Source of the DNA: Peptococcaceae bacterium CEB3
Lineage (GTDB): Bacteria; Bacillota; Desulfitobacteriia; Desulfitobacteriales; Desulfitobacteriaceae
Reading direction: 5' to 3'
DNA: 64,000 bases
Assembly: GCA_001029295.1 (NCBI GenBank)
Contig: LDXJ01000055.1
Span: 84,063-148,062, forward strand
Positions within the stretch are counted from its first letter, which is position 1; the number at the start of each line of letters is the position of its first letter. The notes under the pieces were generated by a model, which was not told where the DNA came from, made no database searches, and saw only the letters and a program-made list of their open reading frames with translations. Both the position numbers and the translations under genes were made by a program. Of this stretch, positions 8,660 to 18,506 are shown piece after piece.

Positions 8660-8698
8660 ATATTATCAGATGCCGGGGGCATTATTCCTGACTGGTAT

Positions 8699-10882
8699 CT
8701 AGTCTGTGGGAAGCGGATTCTTAAAGTAATTATAGATGCCATGAAAGATACCTGCGGCGACATTCTTGCGGAATGTGGGGTTTTGCAGCCTCGCTTCCTC
8801 ATAGGGATTGGAAATAAAGGCCACCTCAAGCAAAACGGCGGGCATGGTCGTATGTTTAATGACGTAGAAGGCTTCGTCATTAATGCCCCGATCCTTGGTG
8901 TGAACCGTGTCGACCACAGCCGTCTGGATGCAATGGGCCAGTTGCAGGCTCTCGTTTTGTTTGGGGTTATCAGAGGAAAAGTAGGTTTCCGTACCTTGTA
9001 CATCAGGGTTGGTGAAAGAATTATTGTGGATGCTGATAAATAAGTCGGCGTGACTCTGATTCGCTATATCCACGCGTGCCTGCAGATCGGCAATGACGGA
9101 AAAGGGCGTTGCCGGTGATACGTCGCTGTCGCGGGTCAAAACGACCTTGGCACCCGCTTGTTTTAAGATTGCGTTCAAGGCGAGGGCGATGGCTAAGTTG
9201 TTGTCTTTTTCATAAGTATGGTTCGGTCCGACAGCTCCGGCATCCGGACCCCCGTGTCCGGGGTCCACGACGATAGTCTTGCCTGACAGGGCCCGGGCCG
9301 GAATACCCTGAAAGGGATCAACCGGGATTTCTTTCGAGGGGTCATATTGGCTGGCCACGGGAGGGGTAACGACCGGAGGGGTAACGACCGGTGGAGTGGC
9401 GGGGCCGGGATCTGCCGGAGGAGTGCCGCTGCCTGACGCGGGAGGAGGCGGTGTGATTTGCGACGGGAGCGGGGGGAAAGATTGGAGATTCTCGGGGTAA
9501 GCGGAAGAAGCTTTCCCTTCGATAATGTTCTGTGCTTGCAGGCTTACGGCGCCGGATCCTCCCAGAATATAAACGGTGCCGTTCGGAGACAAATCAATGC
9601 CTGTGGCTGAGTTGATCGGGCTCCCGGAGCCGGCGGCGGAAGTCCCGCTGCCGGGTTGAGCCGGGGTGGAGCCGGAGGCGCTTGAACTGGCTGCGAGGGT
9701 TACATAACTCGAGAAGATCCAGCCTGTGCTGGTTTGATATGTCGTTTGGTACCATTGGCCCTGCCGGGCGGAAAGACTGACGACGGTGCCTTGGGGAATG
9801 ACCCCGAGAACTCTGCCGGTTGTGGACGGGGTGCTGCGCAGGTTCAAGCCTGCCGCCGCGTTAATCGTTCCTCGCAGGGTTGAATTTCCGCCCGAATCAG
9901 GGTTGACGGTAGGGTCACCCGGAGTCTGCCCCGAGGTGTCTCCGGAACTATTCCCTGATGGATTTCCCGGGGAAGAAGGGGGCGCGACTTTCATGTGTGC
10001 CCGCAGGAGACGATAGATCGCCGGAGGGATGTCGTTGCTTTCTGTCAGTAAGAGGGGAGCTTTTAATTTTGCCGCGAGAACCGTACCGGCTATGGCGTCC
10101 GGGAAGGTGAGACCGGAAGCCAGGAAAAGATCATTGGACTGAATGGCACCCTGCATGTATGCGACCACTTTGGAATTGGTGTCGTAACGATCCTGACCGC
10201 CCAAACGGGTTTCGGCGCTGAAATGATATTTGGCTAACTCCGCCGCGGGGATGGCTCCTTCACCGCCGATCACCAGCAAATGTTGAGGGTGAACCTGGTC
10301 ATAATATTTAACGACCGAGGCCGGAAAGGTCTTGGAGGTCAGAACAATGGGTATTTGTTTGATCCCGGCGTAGCTGGCCGCTGACAGGGCGTCGGGAAAA
10401 TTATCCCCGTTGGCCAAAATTAGGGAATCACTGTGCAAATGTTGGGCGAGAAGGATGGAGGTCTCATAACGATCCGCGCCGCCGATGCGTTCCCCCTTCA
10501 AAGAGAGGCGGCTGAGCTCCTGTTCGATCGCGGGCTGCAGACAACCGCTTCCGCCCAGGAGGATGACTTTTTGAGGTTTCAGTCTTTGCAGTTCGGCCAC
10601 TACCCGCGGATCCAGAGCATCGCCCGAGGTGAGGAGAATGGGAGCATTTAAACTCACAGCGTATGGTGTGGCGGCGATGGAATCCGCGTAATCCGACTCC
10701 TCGCATAAAACAACCGTTTGGGCCGAAGTCCAGCCTTCTTGCGCGATTTTGAGCGCCGTTCCGATCCGGTCGTGCCCGGCCAGGCGTTGAGTCGAGAAGG
10801 CCAAAGGACTGGCTTGGGCGTTTGGCGGATGGCACCAAAAGGCGGCAAGCAATACAATAGCAAAGAGGACGAACTTTTTCAA
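8699..10882 (-). CDS. secreted N-acetylmuramoyl-L-alanine amidase with CWB2 repeats and SH3b domain
   Basis: Large exported cell-wall hydrolase of 727 residues. A signal peptide (residues 1-24, MKKFVLFAIVLLAAF...) is followed by three cell-wall-binding type 2 repeats (RLAGHDRIGTA, RIGGADRYETS, RLGGQDRYDTN) to about residue 300. A Gly/Ser/Pro linker, a bacterial SH3 domain (GLNLRSTPSTTGRVLGVI, about 345-400) and a long Pro-rich spacer come next. The C-terminal Amidase_3 domain starts IVVDPGHGGPDAGA near residue 540, with zinc-ligand His and Glu motifs and SIHNNS. The start is TTG at 10882 with an AGAGGG site upstream. It is divergent from xseA, and is probably involved in wall remodelling or sporulation. 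Confidence 0.93.
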   Translation of the reverse strand: MKKFVLFAIVLLAAFWCHPPNAQASPLAFSTQRLAGHDRIGTALKIAQEGWTSAQTVVLCEESDYADSIAATPYAVSLNAPILLTSGDALDPRVVAELQRLKPQKVILLGGSGCLQPAIEQELSRLSLKGERIGGADRYETSILLAQHLHSDSLILANGDNFPDALSAASYAGIKQIPIVLTSKTFPASVVKYYDQVHPQHLLVIGGEGAIPAAELAKYHFSAETRLGGQDRYDTNSKVVAYMQGAIQSNDLFLASGLTFPDAIAGTVLAAKLKAPLLLTESNDIPPAIYRLLRAHMKVAPPSSPGNPSGNSSGDTSGQTPGDPTVNPDSGGNSTLRGTINAAAGLNLRSTPSTTGRVLGVIPQGTVVSLSARQGQWYQTTYQTSTGWIFSSYVTLAASSSASGSTPAQPGSGTSAAGSGSPINSATGIDLSPNGTVYILGGSGAVSLQAQNIIEGKASSAYPENLQSFPPLPSQITPPPPASGSGTPPADPGPATPPVVTPPVVTPPVASQYDPSKEIPVDPFQGIPARALSGKTIVVDPGHGGPDAGAVGPNHTYEKDNNLAIALALNAILKQAGAKVVLTRDSDVSPATPFSVIADLQARVDIANQSHADLFISIHNNSFTNPDVQGTETYFSSDNPKQNESLQLAHCIQTAVVDTVHTKDRGINDEAFYVIKHTTMPAVLLEVAFISNPYEEARLQNPTFRKNVAAGIFHGIYNYFKNPLPTD

Positions 10883-11099
10883 ACTTCTATCCCTCTCTTT
10901 CTCCTCATTTCTCCTTTATTTTTTGTCGTGGGGAAATTCACGACTGAATTGGCAAATCTTATCCTATTTTACGTCGATTATAGCACAAATCTTTAGAACT
11001 TTTGCGGGTATAAGAAAAATGTTCGTCGACGTATTCGACGTCGCGGGAGTTGAAATTCGCTTTCTCTTACTTTATCATAAACGGGTAAGAGGTGAAAAT
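10883..11099. promoter_or_regulatory. divergent promoter region, amidase/xseA
   Basis: This space separates the divergently read amidase and xseA genes. A TATAAT hexamer on the minus strand (10982 to 10977) could be the amidase -10, though no good -35 is visible. At 11025-11044 the heptamer TCGACGT is repeated with three bases between copies, a possible operator. Confidence 0.35.
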
Positions 11100-12320
11100 A
11101 TGCCGAAAATCTGGTCAGTGAGCGAGTTAACGGCGGAAATAGGGCGGGCGCTGCTGGAACGTGCCGAATTTCGCAATTGCTGGGTGAGCGGAGAAATCTC
11201 GAATTATAAGAACCACCGGCCGTCGGGACACTGGTATTTTACTTTAAAGGACGAAAACTCCAGCCTGCGAGCCGTGATGTTTCGCAGCCGGGCGGAGCGG
11301 GTGCGCTTCGAGCCCCGCAACGGCCTGAAAGTGGTTGTGCGGGGTGACCTGAGACTCTATGACCGGGACGGCAATATCCAACTCTATGTTTCGGATATGC
11401 AGCCCAGCGGCATCGGGGAATTGTATCTGGCCTTTGAGCAATTGAAGGAACGCCTGGGGCGGGAGGGTCTTTTTGACCCCGCGCGCAAGAAGGCGGTTCC
11501 GCTCTTGCCGCGACGTATCGGAATTGTGACCAGCCCTTCCGGAGCCGCGCTCAGGGATATCCTCAATATCGGGCGCCGGCGCCATCCCAAAATGTCCTGG
11601 CTGCTGGCCCCGGCCGCGGTCCAGGGTGAAACGGCTCCGCGCGAAGTGGCTTTGGCGATCGAGCGCTTCAACAGGTTCGGCGAGCCGGATGTCCTTATTG
11701 TCGGCCGAGGAGGAGGCTCGCTGGAGGAGCTTTGGGCTTTTAATACGGAAGAGGTGGCGAGGGCGATTGCCGCCTCCCGCATCCCGGTCATTTCAGCGGT
11801 GGGGCACGAAACAGATGTGACGATTGCCGATTATGTGGCGGATCTGCGGGCTCCCACCCCCTCCGCCGCGGCCGAGCTGGCGGTACCCCTGCTGGCTGAC
11901 CTGCAGGATCAAGTCGGCTCTTCACTCGCGGCTTTGCTGAAGAACATGAGGGCACAACTGGACTGGAAACGCCGGGAAGTGGAGTATTTCGCCCGGAAAG
12001 CGCCCCTGAAGGATCCCTTTTGGCGCAGCGAAAGGAGTCGGCAAGAACTGGATACTCTTTCCGAAGCCCTGTCTGAGAACATGGCTAGATTTATTACGGA
12101 TAAAAATGGTATACTACAAATATTGGGGACAAGGTTGGATTTATTGAGTCCTTTGGCTATCTTAAACAGGGGGTATTCCCTGACTTACGGACAAGAAGGC
12201 AAGCTCGTACGTTCGGCCGAGGGGGTCAACTGCGGAGACGTACTCCGGGTTCGTCTGGCCTCCGGTTCCTTGCAATGTCGGGTCTTGACGAAAGACACCG
12301 GGGGTGGCCCGGTGTCGTAA
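11100..12320 (+). CDS. xseA: exodeoxyribonuclease VII large subunit
   Basis: XseA of 406 residues. The N-terminal OB-fold carries WVSGEISNYKNHRPSGHWYFTLKD, and the catalytic exonuclease VII core follows with RRIGIVTSPSGAALRDIL, VGRGGGSLEELWAFN and SAVGHETDVTIADYVADLRAPTPSAAAE. It degrades single-stranded DNA together with XseB. ATG 11100 is preceded by AGAGGTGA; longer in-frame starts upstream would add unrelated residues. xseB follows after about 140 bases, in which CGGATTGCAG occurs twice in tandem. Confidence 0.95.
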   Translation: MPKIWSVSELTAEIGRALLERAEFRNCWVSGEISNYKNHRPSGHWYFTLKDENSSLRAVMFRSRAERVRFEPRNGLKVVVRGDLRLYDRDGNIQLYVSDMQPSGIGELYLAFEQLKERLGREGLFDPARKKAVPLLPRRIGIVTSPSGAALRDILNIGRRRHPKMSWLLAPAAVQGETAPREVALAIERFNRFGEPDVLIVGRGGGSLEELWAFNTEEVARAIAASRIPVISAVGHETDVTIADYVADLRAPTPSAAAELAVPLLADLQDQVGSSLAALLKNMRAQLDWKRREVEYFARKAPLKDPFWRSERSRQELDTLSEALSENMARFITDKNGILQILGTRLDLLSPLAILNRGYSLTYGQEGKLVRSAEGVNCGDVLRVRLASGSLQCRVLTKDTGGGPVS

Positions 12321-12462
12321 CGGATTGCAGCGGATTGCAGCGGGTTGTAACCGGATCGATCCGCGCGGGTATGGGTTGATTGGGGCATCAAAATGTGCCG
12401 CCGACGGTAGACAGAAAGACGGCGGCATGGGCGGAAGTTAGCTGTACAAGGAGTATGGGTAA

Positions 12463-12780
12463 ATGACGGAAGACGGGCTGTGGGCGGAAGCCACAGGAGA
12501 ACCGGAGGGGACAGTCGAAGAACAGACCGGCACGAATCAGGCCGGGGAAGGGCGGGAACTTAGCTTCGAAGCCGGGATCGAAGACCTGGAGCGGATCGTG
12601 AAAGCCTTGGAACAGCGGGAGGTCCCTTTGGAGACTGCCTTGGCCTTGTTTAAGGAGGGGGTGGGGCTTGTCCGGCATTGTTCGCGCTTGCTCGATCAGG
12701 CCGAACAGGAGATGCGAATCCTGGTGGAAGAGGACGGGAAACTGCAAATCAAGCCAGTGGATTTCCCGTCGGAAGGATGA
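12463..12780 (+). CDS. xseB: exodeoxyribonuclease VII small subunit
   Basis: XseB, 105 residues. The family core is ELSFEAGIEDLERIVKALE with the long helix LETALALFKEGVGLVRHCSRLLDQAEQ. It carries about 30 extra acidic residues at the N-terminus before the core. ATG 12463 has CAAGGAG upstream. The stop overlaps the ispA start as ATGA, giving translational coupling. It is the structural partner of XseA. Confidence 0.93.
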   Translation: MTEDGLWAEATGEPEGTVEEQTGTNQAGEGRELSFEAGIEDLERIVKALEQREVPLETALALFKEGVGLVRHCSRLLDQAEQEMRILVEEDGKLQIKPVDFPSEG

Positions 12781-13655
12781 GGGCGCAAGTGTTCAAAGAG
12801 GAATTGCAGAGATATGCGACTTTAGTTGAGGATTTTCTCAACACTTTGCCCTGGGAAAAGAATGTACTCGCAGAGAGTATGAAGTATTCGCTGGCCGGCG
12901 GCGGAAAACGCATCCGGCCGGTCCTGGCCCTGGCTGCGGCCGAAATGAACGGGGGAGATGCCCGAAAGGTTTTACCCTCAGCCGCCGCGCTGGAACTCAT
13001 CCACACTTATTCTTTGATTCATGATGATTTGCCGGCGATGGATGACGACGACTACAGGCGCGGCCGCCTAAGCAATCATAAGGTTTTTGGCGAGGGGACG
13101 GCCATCTTGGCCGGGGACGCTCTTCTGACTTATGCCTTTGAGCTGCTCTCTCGGCCGGCGGATGTCGCACCCGAACTGCAGGTCCGCGTGCTGCGCGAAG
13201 TAGCGGAAGCGGCCGGTCCCCGGGGGATGGTCTATGGGCAGGTGCTTGACCTGGAAGGGGAAGGGACGAGCCTCTCTTTGGCGGAGATCGAGCGCATTCA
13301 CAGGCACAAAACGGGGGCTATGCTTAAGGTGTCGGCCCGTTTGGGCGGGATTTTGGCGGGCTCGGACGAATTGCGTCTGGCGGCGTTAACCGACTATGCC
13401 CAGGCCCTGGGGTTGGCTTTTCAGATTAAAGATGATATTTTGGATGTGGAGGGAGAGAGTGAAATCCTGGGCAAACCGGTTGGCAGCGATCAGAAGAAAG
13501 GCAAGGCTACCTATCCCTCACTCTTGGGTTTAGCCGGGGCCAGAGCACATCTCCAAAGCCAGGTGGAACAAGCGAAAGAGTCTCTCCGCTTATTCGGACA
13601 GCGTGGGGAGTTTTTGCGGGACCTGGCCGATTTTATTGCGGAACGCAGGCGCTAA
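12777..13655 (+). CDS. ispA: polyprenyl synthetase (farnesyl/geranylgeranyl diphosphate synthase)
   Basis: Short-chain trans-prenyltransferase of 292 residues. The first Asp-rich motif DDLPAMDDDDYRRG and the second KDDILDVEGE bind Mg-diphosphate. The GGGKRIRP motif near residue 40 and the KTGAM motif are also present. It condenses DMAPP/IPP into FPP or GGPP for undecaprenyl, quinone or heptaprenyl precursors. Adjacency to dxs two genes downstream makes an isoprenoid block. Product length cannot be fixed from the sequence. Confidence 0.93.
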   Translation: MRAQVFKEELQRYATLVEDFLNTLPWEKNVLAESMKYSLAGGGKRIRPVLALAAAEMNGGDARKVLPSAAALELIHTYSLIHDDLPAMDDDDYRRGRLSNHKVFGEGTAILAGDALLTYAFELLSRPADVAPELQVRVLREVAEAAGPRGMVYGQVLDLEGEGTSLSLAEIERIHRHKTGAMLKVSARLGGILAGSDELRLAALTDYAQALGLAFQIKDDILDVEGESEILGKPVGSDQKKGKATYPSLLGLAGARAHLQSQVEQAKESLRLFGQRGEFLRDLADFIAERRR

Positions 13656-13671
13656 GGAGTGGATACACACC

Positions 13672-14106
13672 ATGTTTCCAGGGATTTTCACCAATACGAT
13701 TTTGTTTTCCGCTTTGTTGGCCTGGTTCGCGGCCCAGGTGCTGAAGGTTTTCCTTCATCTGTTTTTGCACGGAAAGCTGGACTTGCAATTACTGTTCAGT
13801 TCCGGCGGCTTTCCCAGTTCGCATTCCGCCACGGTGACTGCCCTGGCCTTCGGAATCGGCAAGTACTACGGTTGGAACTCCCCCATTTTTGCCGTGGCGG
13901 CGGTTTTTGCCATGATCGTCATGTATGATGCGGCCGGGGTAAGAAGGGCGGCGGGAAAACAAGCCGAGGTGATCAACCAGTTGGTCGAACGTTTGTATCA
14001 AGGTTCGGATCCTTCTCAGGAAAGGCTGAAGGAACTCATCGGCCACTCTCCTTTAGAGGTCTTTGGCGGCGCTCTGGTGGGTGTGATCATAGGAACCATC
14101 GTCTGA
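13672..14106 (+). CDS. divergent PAP2-family membrane protein (DUF212)
   Basis: Integral membrane protein, 144 residues, of the DUF212/divergent PAP2 family (YuiD-like). It has the signature GGFPSSHSATVTALAFGIG and, further on, MYDAAGVRRAAGKQAEVIN. The SSHS-A motif corresponds to the acid phosphatase active site. The family may act on lipid phosphates, but activity has not been established. ATG 13672 follows TAAGGAGTG. Its position between ispA and dxs hints at a link to polyprenyl phosphate, by context only. Confidence 0.85.
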   Translation: MFPGIFTNTILFSALLAWFAAQVLKVFLHLFLHGKLDLQLLFSSGGFPSSHSATVTALAFGIGKYYGWNSPIFAVAAVFAMIVMYDAAGVRRAAGKQAEVINQLVERLYQGSDPSQERLKELIGHSPLEVFGGALVGVIIGTIV

Positions 14107-14221
14107 GCCCAGGGCAAAGATTCGCTCAGATTCCCGAGAGAATTTTCCCGGAAGGGTTGCCCGGACGTTCTTTCTGACTTCCGGCATCCGACTTCCGACT
14201 TCTGAATTGGAGGTCTCGCGT

Positions 14222-14833
14222 TTGTCGAGTCGGAAAAAACCGAAGCTTAAGCATCTTCTTATGGTCTTCATCGTGAGTTTCCTGATCGCCTCTGTCGTGG
14301 CAGGCGGCTCTGAGGTGCTTTTGCGGCATACTTCTCTGGTTATAGCCTGGGTCTTTTTGCTGGTGGTGATTCTGGTTCACGTGATCTTCGATACTATCGG
14401 CATCGCGGCCACGGCGGCCACGGAGCCCCCGCATCACGCCCGGGCGGCGAATAAGGTCCACGGAGGAAAACAAGCGGTTGCGCTGGTTCGCCATGCCGAC
14501 ATGGTAGCCAATTTTGCCAACGATATAGTAGGGGACGTGACCGGCACTTTGGCCGGAGCGATGGGAGCCAGCATAGCCATGAATCTGGTGCACAGTTATC
14601 CTGAGCTGAGCCCAGGCGAAATCTGGCTCAATACCGGAATGTTGGCTTTGATTGCGTCCGTCATGGTGACCAGCAAAGCGGTAGGTAAGTCCTTTGCCAT
14701 TGAGGAGGCCAACATGATCATCGGAACTGTGGGAGGGATCTTGGCGACGATTGAAAAGTTTACGGGCTGGAAGATTACAGAAGGAAAAAAACGAGGAGGA
14801 AAAAAGCATGGGCCTGCTCGAAAGCATTCATGA
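14222..14833 (+). CDS. conserved membrane protein of unknown function
   Basis: Membrane protein of about 203 residues, with two N-terminal helices (about 14-32 and 40-62), a hydrophilic middle ([20 protein letters not shown]) and two further hydrophobic stretches. The middle resembles segments of DUF21/CorB-type proteins, but I would not assign transport from that. The C-terminus is a basic tail rich in Lys and Gly. TTG 14222 lies seven bases after GGAGGT. The end overlaps the dxs start by 26 bases, so the two are read together. Confidence 0.65.
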   Translation: MSSRKKPKLKHLLMVFIVSFLIASVVAGGSEVLLRHTSLVIAWVFLLVVILVHVIFDTIGIAATAATEPPHHARAANKVHGGKQAVALVRHADMVANFANDIVGDVTGTLAGAMGASIAMNLVHSYPELSPGEIWLNTGMLALIASVMVTSKAVGKSFAIEEANMIIGTVGGILATIEKFTGWKITEGKKRGGKKHGPARKHS

Positions 14834-16727
14834 GCCAAGCGATTTACTTTCCCTGGATCCGGTACAGCTGGCCAAATTGGCAGAGGAGATCCGCCGAGAG
14901 ATGATTTCGGTGGTCTCTGTCAACGGCGGTCATTTGGCGCCGAACTTGGGAGTCGTCGAACTCACTCTGGCCTTGCACCGCGCGTTCGTTACTCCTAAGG
15001 ATAAAATTGTTTGGGATGTGGGGCACCAAACCTACGTGCATAAGCTGCTCACGGGACGGTTGGCCGCTTTTAAAACCCTGCGCCAATTTAACGGCTTGTC
15101 CGGATTCCCCAAACGCTCGGAAAGCGAATATGATTTTTTTGGCACCGGGCATTCCAGCACTTCCATATCCGCCGCCGTAGGCTTTGCCCAAGCACGGGAT
15201 CTGCTGCACGAAAAATACCATGTCGTGGCGGTGATCGGCGACGGAGCGATGACCGGAGGGATGGCCTATGAGGCTTTGAACTATGCAGGTGAAAGAGACA
15301 TGAGCCTCATCGTGGTCTTGAATGACAACGAAATGTCGATCGCGCCGAATGTCGGTGCCATCTCCTCTTACCTCAACCGCCTGCGTACGGATCCCCGTTA
15401 TGACAAGCGCAAGGCGGAGGTGGAGTATCTGCTCAAACGCATTCCCCGCATCGGCAACAAAGTGGCGAAAGCGGCGGAAAAGGCCAAGGACGGTCTCAAG
15501 TATTTGCTCGTCCCCGGCCTCTGGTTCGAAGAACTGGGCTTTACTTATCTGGGGCCGATAGACGGCCACAATCTGGCCCTGCTGGAACAGGTATTTGAAC
15601 TGGCAAAACAGAAAAAGGGTCCCGTCCTGGTTCATGTTCTAACCCGGAAAGGCAAAGGTTACTTACCGGCTGAGCAGAATCCGGATGTTTTTCACGGGGT
15701 CGGGCCTTTCAATCGGGAAACGGGGGAGGTTTTCAAAGGGACGACTCCGCCCACCTACACTCAGGTCTTTGGGGAAACGCTTTGCGCCTTGGCCCGGGAA
15801 GATGAGAAGATCGTGGCCATTACGGCCGCTATGCCCGGCGGTACCGGTCTGAATCAATTTGCGCGGGAATTTCCCCAACGTTTCTTCGACGTTGGCATAG
15901 CGGAACAACACGCGGTTACGTTTGCGGCGGGGTTGGCCTTCGGCGGGTTGAAGCCTGTCGTCGCCATCTACTCCACCTTTTACCAGAGGGCCTATGACCA
16001 AGTGCTGCACGATGTCTGCCTGCAGAAGGCCCCCGTCGTCCTGGCCATTGACCGGGCGGGAGTTGTCGGGGACGACGGTCCCACCCACCACGGGGTTTTT
16101 GACATTTCTTTTTTGCGCGTCATTCCCAACCTGACCTTTATGGCCGCGAAAGATGAAAACGAACTCAGGCATATGCTCTTTACCGCCCTGAAGCTGGATG
16201 GGCCTGTGGCTCTGCGTTATCCCAGGTCGGCCGGTCAGGGAGTCGCCCTGGAGCCGGAATTGCGGGAGATTCCCCACGGAAAAGGCGAAGTCTTGCGCGA
16301 CGGAAAAGACCTGACTCTGATCAGCGCCGGGCCTCTGGTCTACACCTGCCTGGCTGCGGCCCAGGAACTGCGCCACCGCGGTTGGGAGGCGACGGTGATC
16401 AATCTGCGTTTCCTCCGGCCCCTGGATGAAGAACTGATCATAGACTATGCCCGCCAGACAAAACACCTGATCACGGTGGAAGACCACATCCTGGACGGGG
16501 GGATGGGGAGCGCCGTGCTTGAGGTCCTGGCTGACCGCGGAGTCACGGATGTGCGGGTGGAACGATTGGGGTATGACGATTTCGTAGAGCAGGGTCCCAC
16601 TGCGGTCCTACAGCAGAGCCAGGGATTGTCCGTCAAAGGGATTTTGGCGGCCGCGGATCGTCTCCTCGGTCCGGCGAGACCCTCCCGCGGCTCCCTGCAC
16701 GACCTAGTCCGGCTGAAGGCCCGCTGA
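14808..16727 (+). CDS. dxs: 1-deoxy-D-xylulose-5-phosphate synthase
   Basis: DXS, 639 residues, TPP-dependent first enzyme of the MEP isoprenoid pathway, condensing pyruvate and glyceraldehyde-3-phosphate. The TPP motif runs [18 protein letters not shown] to NDN, and there are [10 protein letters not shown], the transketolase-type [17 protein letters not shown], and [12 protein letters not shown]. It belongs to an isoprenoid block with ispA. ATG 14808 has GAGGAGGA upstream. Confidence 0.97.
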   Translation: MGLLESIHEPSDLLSLDPVQLAKLAEEIRREMISVVSVNGGHLAPNLGVVELTLALHRAFVTPKDKIVWDVGHQTYVHKLLTGRLAAFKTLRQFNGLSGFPKRSESEYDFFGTGHSSTSISAAVGFAQARDLLHEKYHVVAVIGDGAMTGGMAYEALNYAGERDMSLIVVLNDNEMSIAPNVGAISSYLNRLRTDPRYDKRKAEVEYLLKRIPRIGNKVAKAAEKAKDGLKYLLVPGLWFEELGFTYLGPIDGHNLALLEQVFELAKQKKGPVLVHVLTRKGKGYLPAEQNPDVFHGVGPFNRETGEVFKGTTPPTYTQVFGETLCALAREDEKIVAITAAMPGGTGLNQFAREFPQRFFDVGIAEQHAVTFAAGLAFGGLKPVVAIYSTFYQRAYDQVLHDVCLQKAPVVLAIDRAGVVGDDGPTHHGVFDISFLRVIPNLTFMAAKDENELRHMLFTALKLDGPVALRYPRSAGQGVALEPELREIPHGKGEVLRDGKDLTLISAGPLVYTCLAAAQELRHRGWEATVINLRFLRPLDEELIIDYARQTKHLITVEDHILDGGMGSAVLEVLADRGVTDVRVERLGYDDFVEQGPTAVLQQSQGLSVKGILAAADRLLGPARPSRGSLHDLVRLKAR

Positions 16728-16744
16728 GAAAAGAAGGAGAAGTC

Positions 16745-17563
16745 TTGGCAAAAGGCAAAGAACGTTTGGATAGTTTGTTGGTCAGGCGCGGATTAGCCCC
16801 GAGCCGGGAAAAAGCCAAAACGTCGATTATGGCCGGCCTGGTTTTTGTGGACGGGCAAAGAGCGGATAAACCCGGGCAGGAAGTGGCCGGGGAAGCCCGC
16901 GTTGAAGTGCGGGGGGAGACGATACCTTTTGTCTCCCGTGGGGGATTAAAATTGGCCAAGGCCGTACAGGCCTTCGGGCTCTCTTTCGTCGGCCGAGTGC
17001 TCGCCGATATCGGGGCTTCGACCGGAGGATTCACGGATTGTGCCCTGCAGAACGGGGCCGAGCGGGTCTACGCGATTGATGTGGGTTATGGGCAACTGGC
17101 CTGGAGACTCCGTACCGATCCCAGGGTGGTTACGATGGAACGGGTGAATGCCCGTTATCTGGAGGAGAGCGCCCTGCCGGAGAAAGTGGACTGGATTGTG
17201 ACCGATGTTTCCTTTATTTCCTTGAGAAAGATCTTTCCGGCGATGCGTCGCATCCTTAAACCGGCCGGAGAAGTGATAGCCTTGATCAAACCCCAGTTTG
17301 AGGCGGGCCGGCAATATGTGGGTAAACACGGTGTGGTGCGGGAACCGGAGGTTCAGGAGCGCGTTATCGCGGAGGTAGTGGCGGACGCGCTGGAGTTGGG
17401 TTTTTGTCTGAAGGGCCTGGATTATTCCCCGATCCGAGGGCCGGAGGGAAATGTAGAGTACTTGATGTGGCTTGGGAACGGGCCTTCCCCGGAACCGGAT
17501 CGGGAGGAAATAGCGAGAGTTGTGCGGGAGGCACAGAAGGGGACCAATAGGCATGGGCAGTGA
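16745..17563 (+). CDS. tlyA: TlyA-family rRNA methyltransferase / hemolysin A-like
   Basis: A 272-residue protein with an N-terminal S4 RNA-binding domain (ERLDSLLVRRGLAPSREKAKT, residues 5-25 and on) and an FtsJ/RrmJ-like SAM methyltransferase domain (DIGASTGGFTDCALQNGA). TlyA members 2'-O-methylate rRNA. The Bacillus equivalent is YqxC, in the same position. The start is TTG 16745 after AGAAGGAGA. The stop lies within the start region of nadK. Confidence 0.9.
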   Translation: MAKGKERLDSLLVRRGLAPSREKAKTSIMAGLVFVDGQRADKPGQEVAGEARVEVRGETIPFVSRGGLKLAKAVQAFGLSFVGRVLADIGASTGGFTDCALQNGAERVYAIDVGYGQLAWRLRTDPRVVTMERVNARYLEESALPEKVDWIVTDVSFISLRKIFPAMRRILKPAGEVIALIKPQFEAGRQYVGKHGVVREPEVQERVIAEVVADALELGFCLKGLDYSPIRGPEGNVEYLMWLGNGPSPEPDREEIARVVREAQKGTNRHGQ

Positions 17564-18437
17564 GGATGAAAAGGGAAATCAGGGCAGGCGGGCGGAAGGG
17601 GTCGCAAGTCCGGGCTCGGGACGGCTGCGCGGGGTAGGTTTATGGATAAACGCCGCCAAACCCCATGCCAGGATGATGGCCGGGCGGATTGAAGAGTGGT
17701 TGGAAGCCGGGAAGTGGCGGCTGGTTAAGGAACCCCGGCTGATGGCGGAGGAAAAGGTAGAGTTTGTCATCTCGCTTGGGGGAGACGGAACCTTGCTGGA
17801 GGCGGCCCGCGCCATGGCCGCCCCGGGGATTCCGGTTCTCGGTGTCAATCTGGGTCGCTTGGGTTTTCTCTGCGAGATCGAAAAAGAAGAAATTTTTCCG
17901 GCGCTGACTAAGGTATTGGCCGGAGAGTACAAACTGCAGCGCCGTTTAATGCTTAACGCCGTCGCCGAGACCGCGGGCAAGACGGTTCAATATACAGTCT
18001 TGAATGATGTGGTCTTCGCCAGAGATCAGAATTGCGGTCTGGTCACCCTGCAGGCCAATCTTGCCGGAGAGCCCTCGGTCAGTTATCCTGCGGACGGTAT
18101 GATCATCGCGACTCCGACCGGGTCGACCGCCTATTCCTTATCGGCCGGGGGGCCGATCGTCAGCCCGGAAGTGGAAGCGATCCTCCTCACCCCTCTGGCG
18201 GCGCATTCCTTATCGGCGCGCCCCATGATTCTCAGCTGTGACGAGGAGATCGAGATCCTGATGGCCAGGGGTGAGAAATGCCGGGTCACTTTCGACGGGC
18301 AGGAAGAACTTTACCTCCATCCGGGGGAACGGGTCAAGGTGCAAAGGTCCCCTTTGCGGGGTTTACTTATTCGCTTGGGCCGGCGGAGTTTCCCCGCCGT
18401 GGTCAGGGAGAAACTCATGGACCGTTGGCATGATTAG
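17553..18437 (+). CDS. nadK: NAD kinase
   Basis: ATP/polyphosphate-dependent NAD kinase of about 294 residues. Diagnostic motifs are SLGGDGTLLEAAR (GGDG), LGVNLGRLGFLCEIE and IIATPTGSTAYSLSAGGPIVSPE. It makes NADP. The start is uncertain: ATG 17553 overlaps the tlyA stop and adds a hydrophilic segment of about 30 residues before the kinase fold begins at GVGLWINAAKPHA. A later GTG is possible. Confidence 0.93.
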   Translation: MGSEDEKGNQGRRAEGVASPGSGRLRGVGLWINAAKPHARMMAGRIEEWLEAGKWRLVKEPRLMAEEKVEFVISLGGDGTLLEAARAMAAPGIPVLGVNLGRLGFLCEIEKEEIFPALTKVLAGEYKLQRRLMLNAVAETAGKTVQYTVLNDVVFARDQNCGLVTLQANLAGEPSVSYPADGMIIATPTGSTAYSLSAGGPIVSPEVEAILLTPLAAHSLSARPMILSCDEEIEILMARGEKCRVTFDGQEELYLHPGERVKVQRSPLRGLLIRLGRRSFPAVVREKLMDRWHD

Positions 18438-18506
18438 GGCCGACTCCTTGTGCCTGCTGAGGCCATGGTTCCTTATTGGATTCCGGTGGAAAGGAAGGGG
18501 TGGGTG

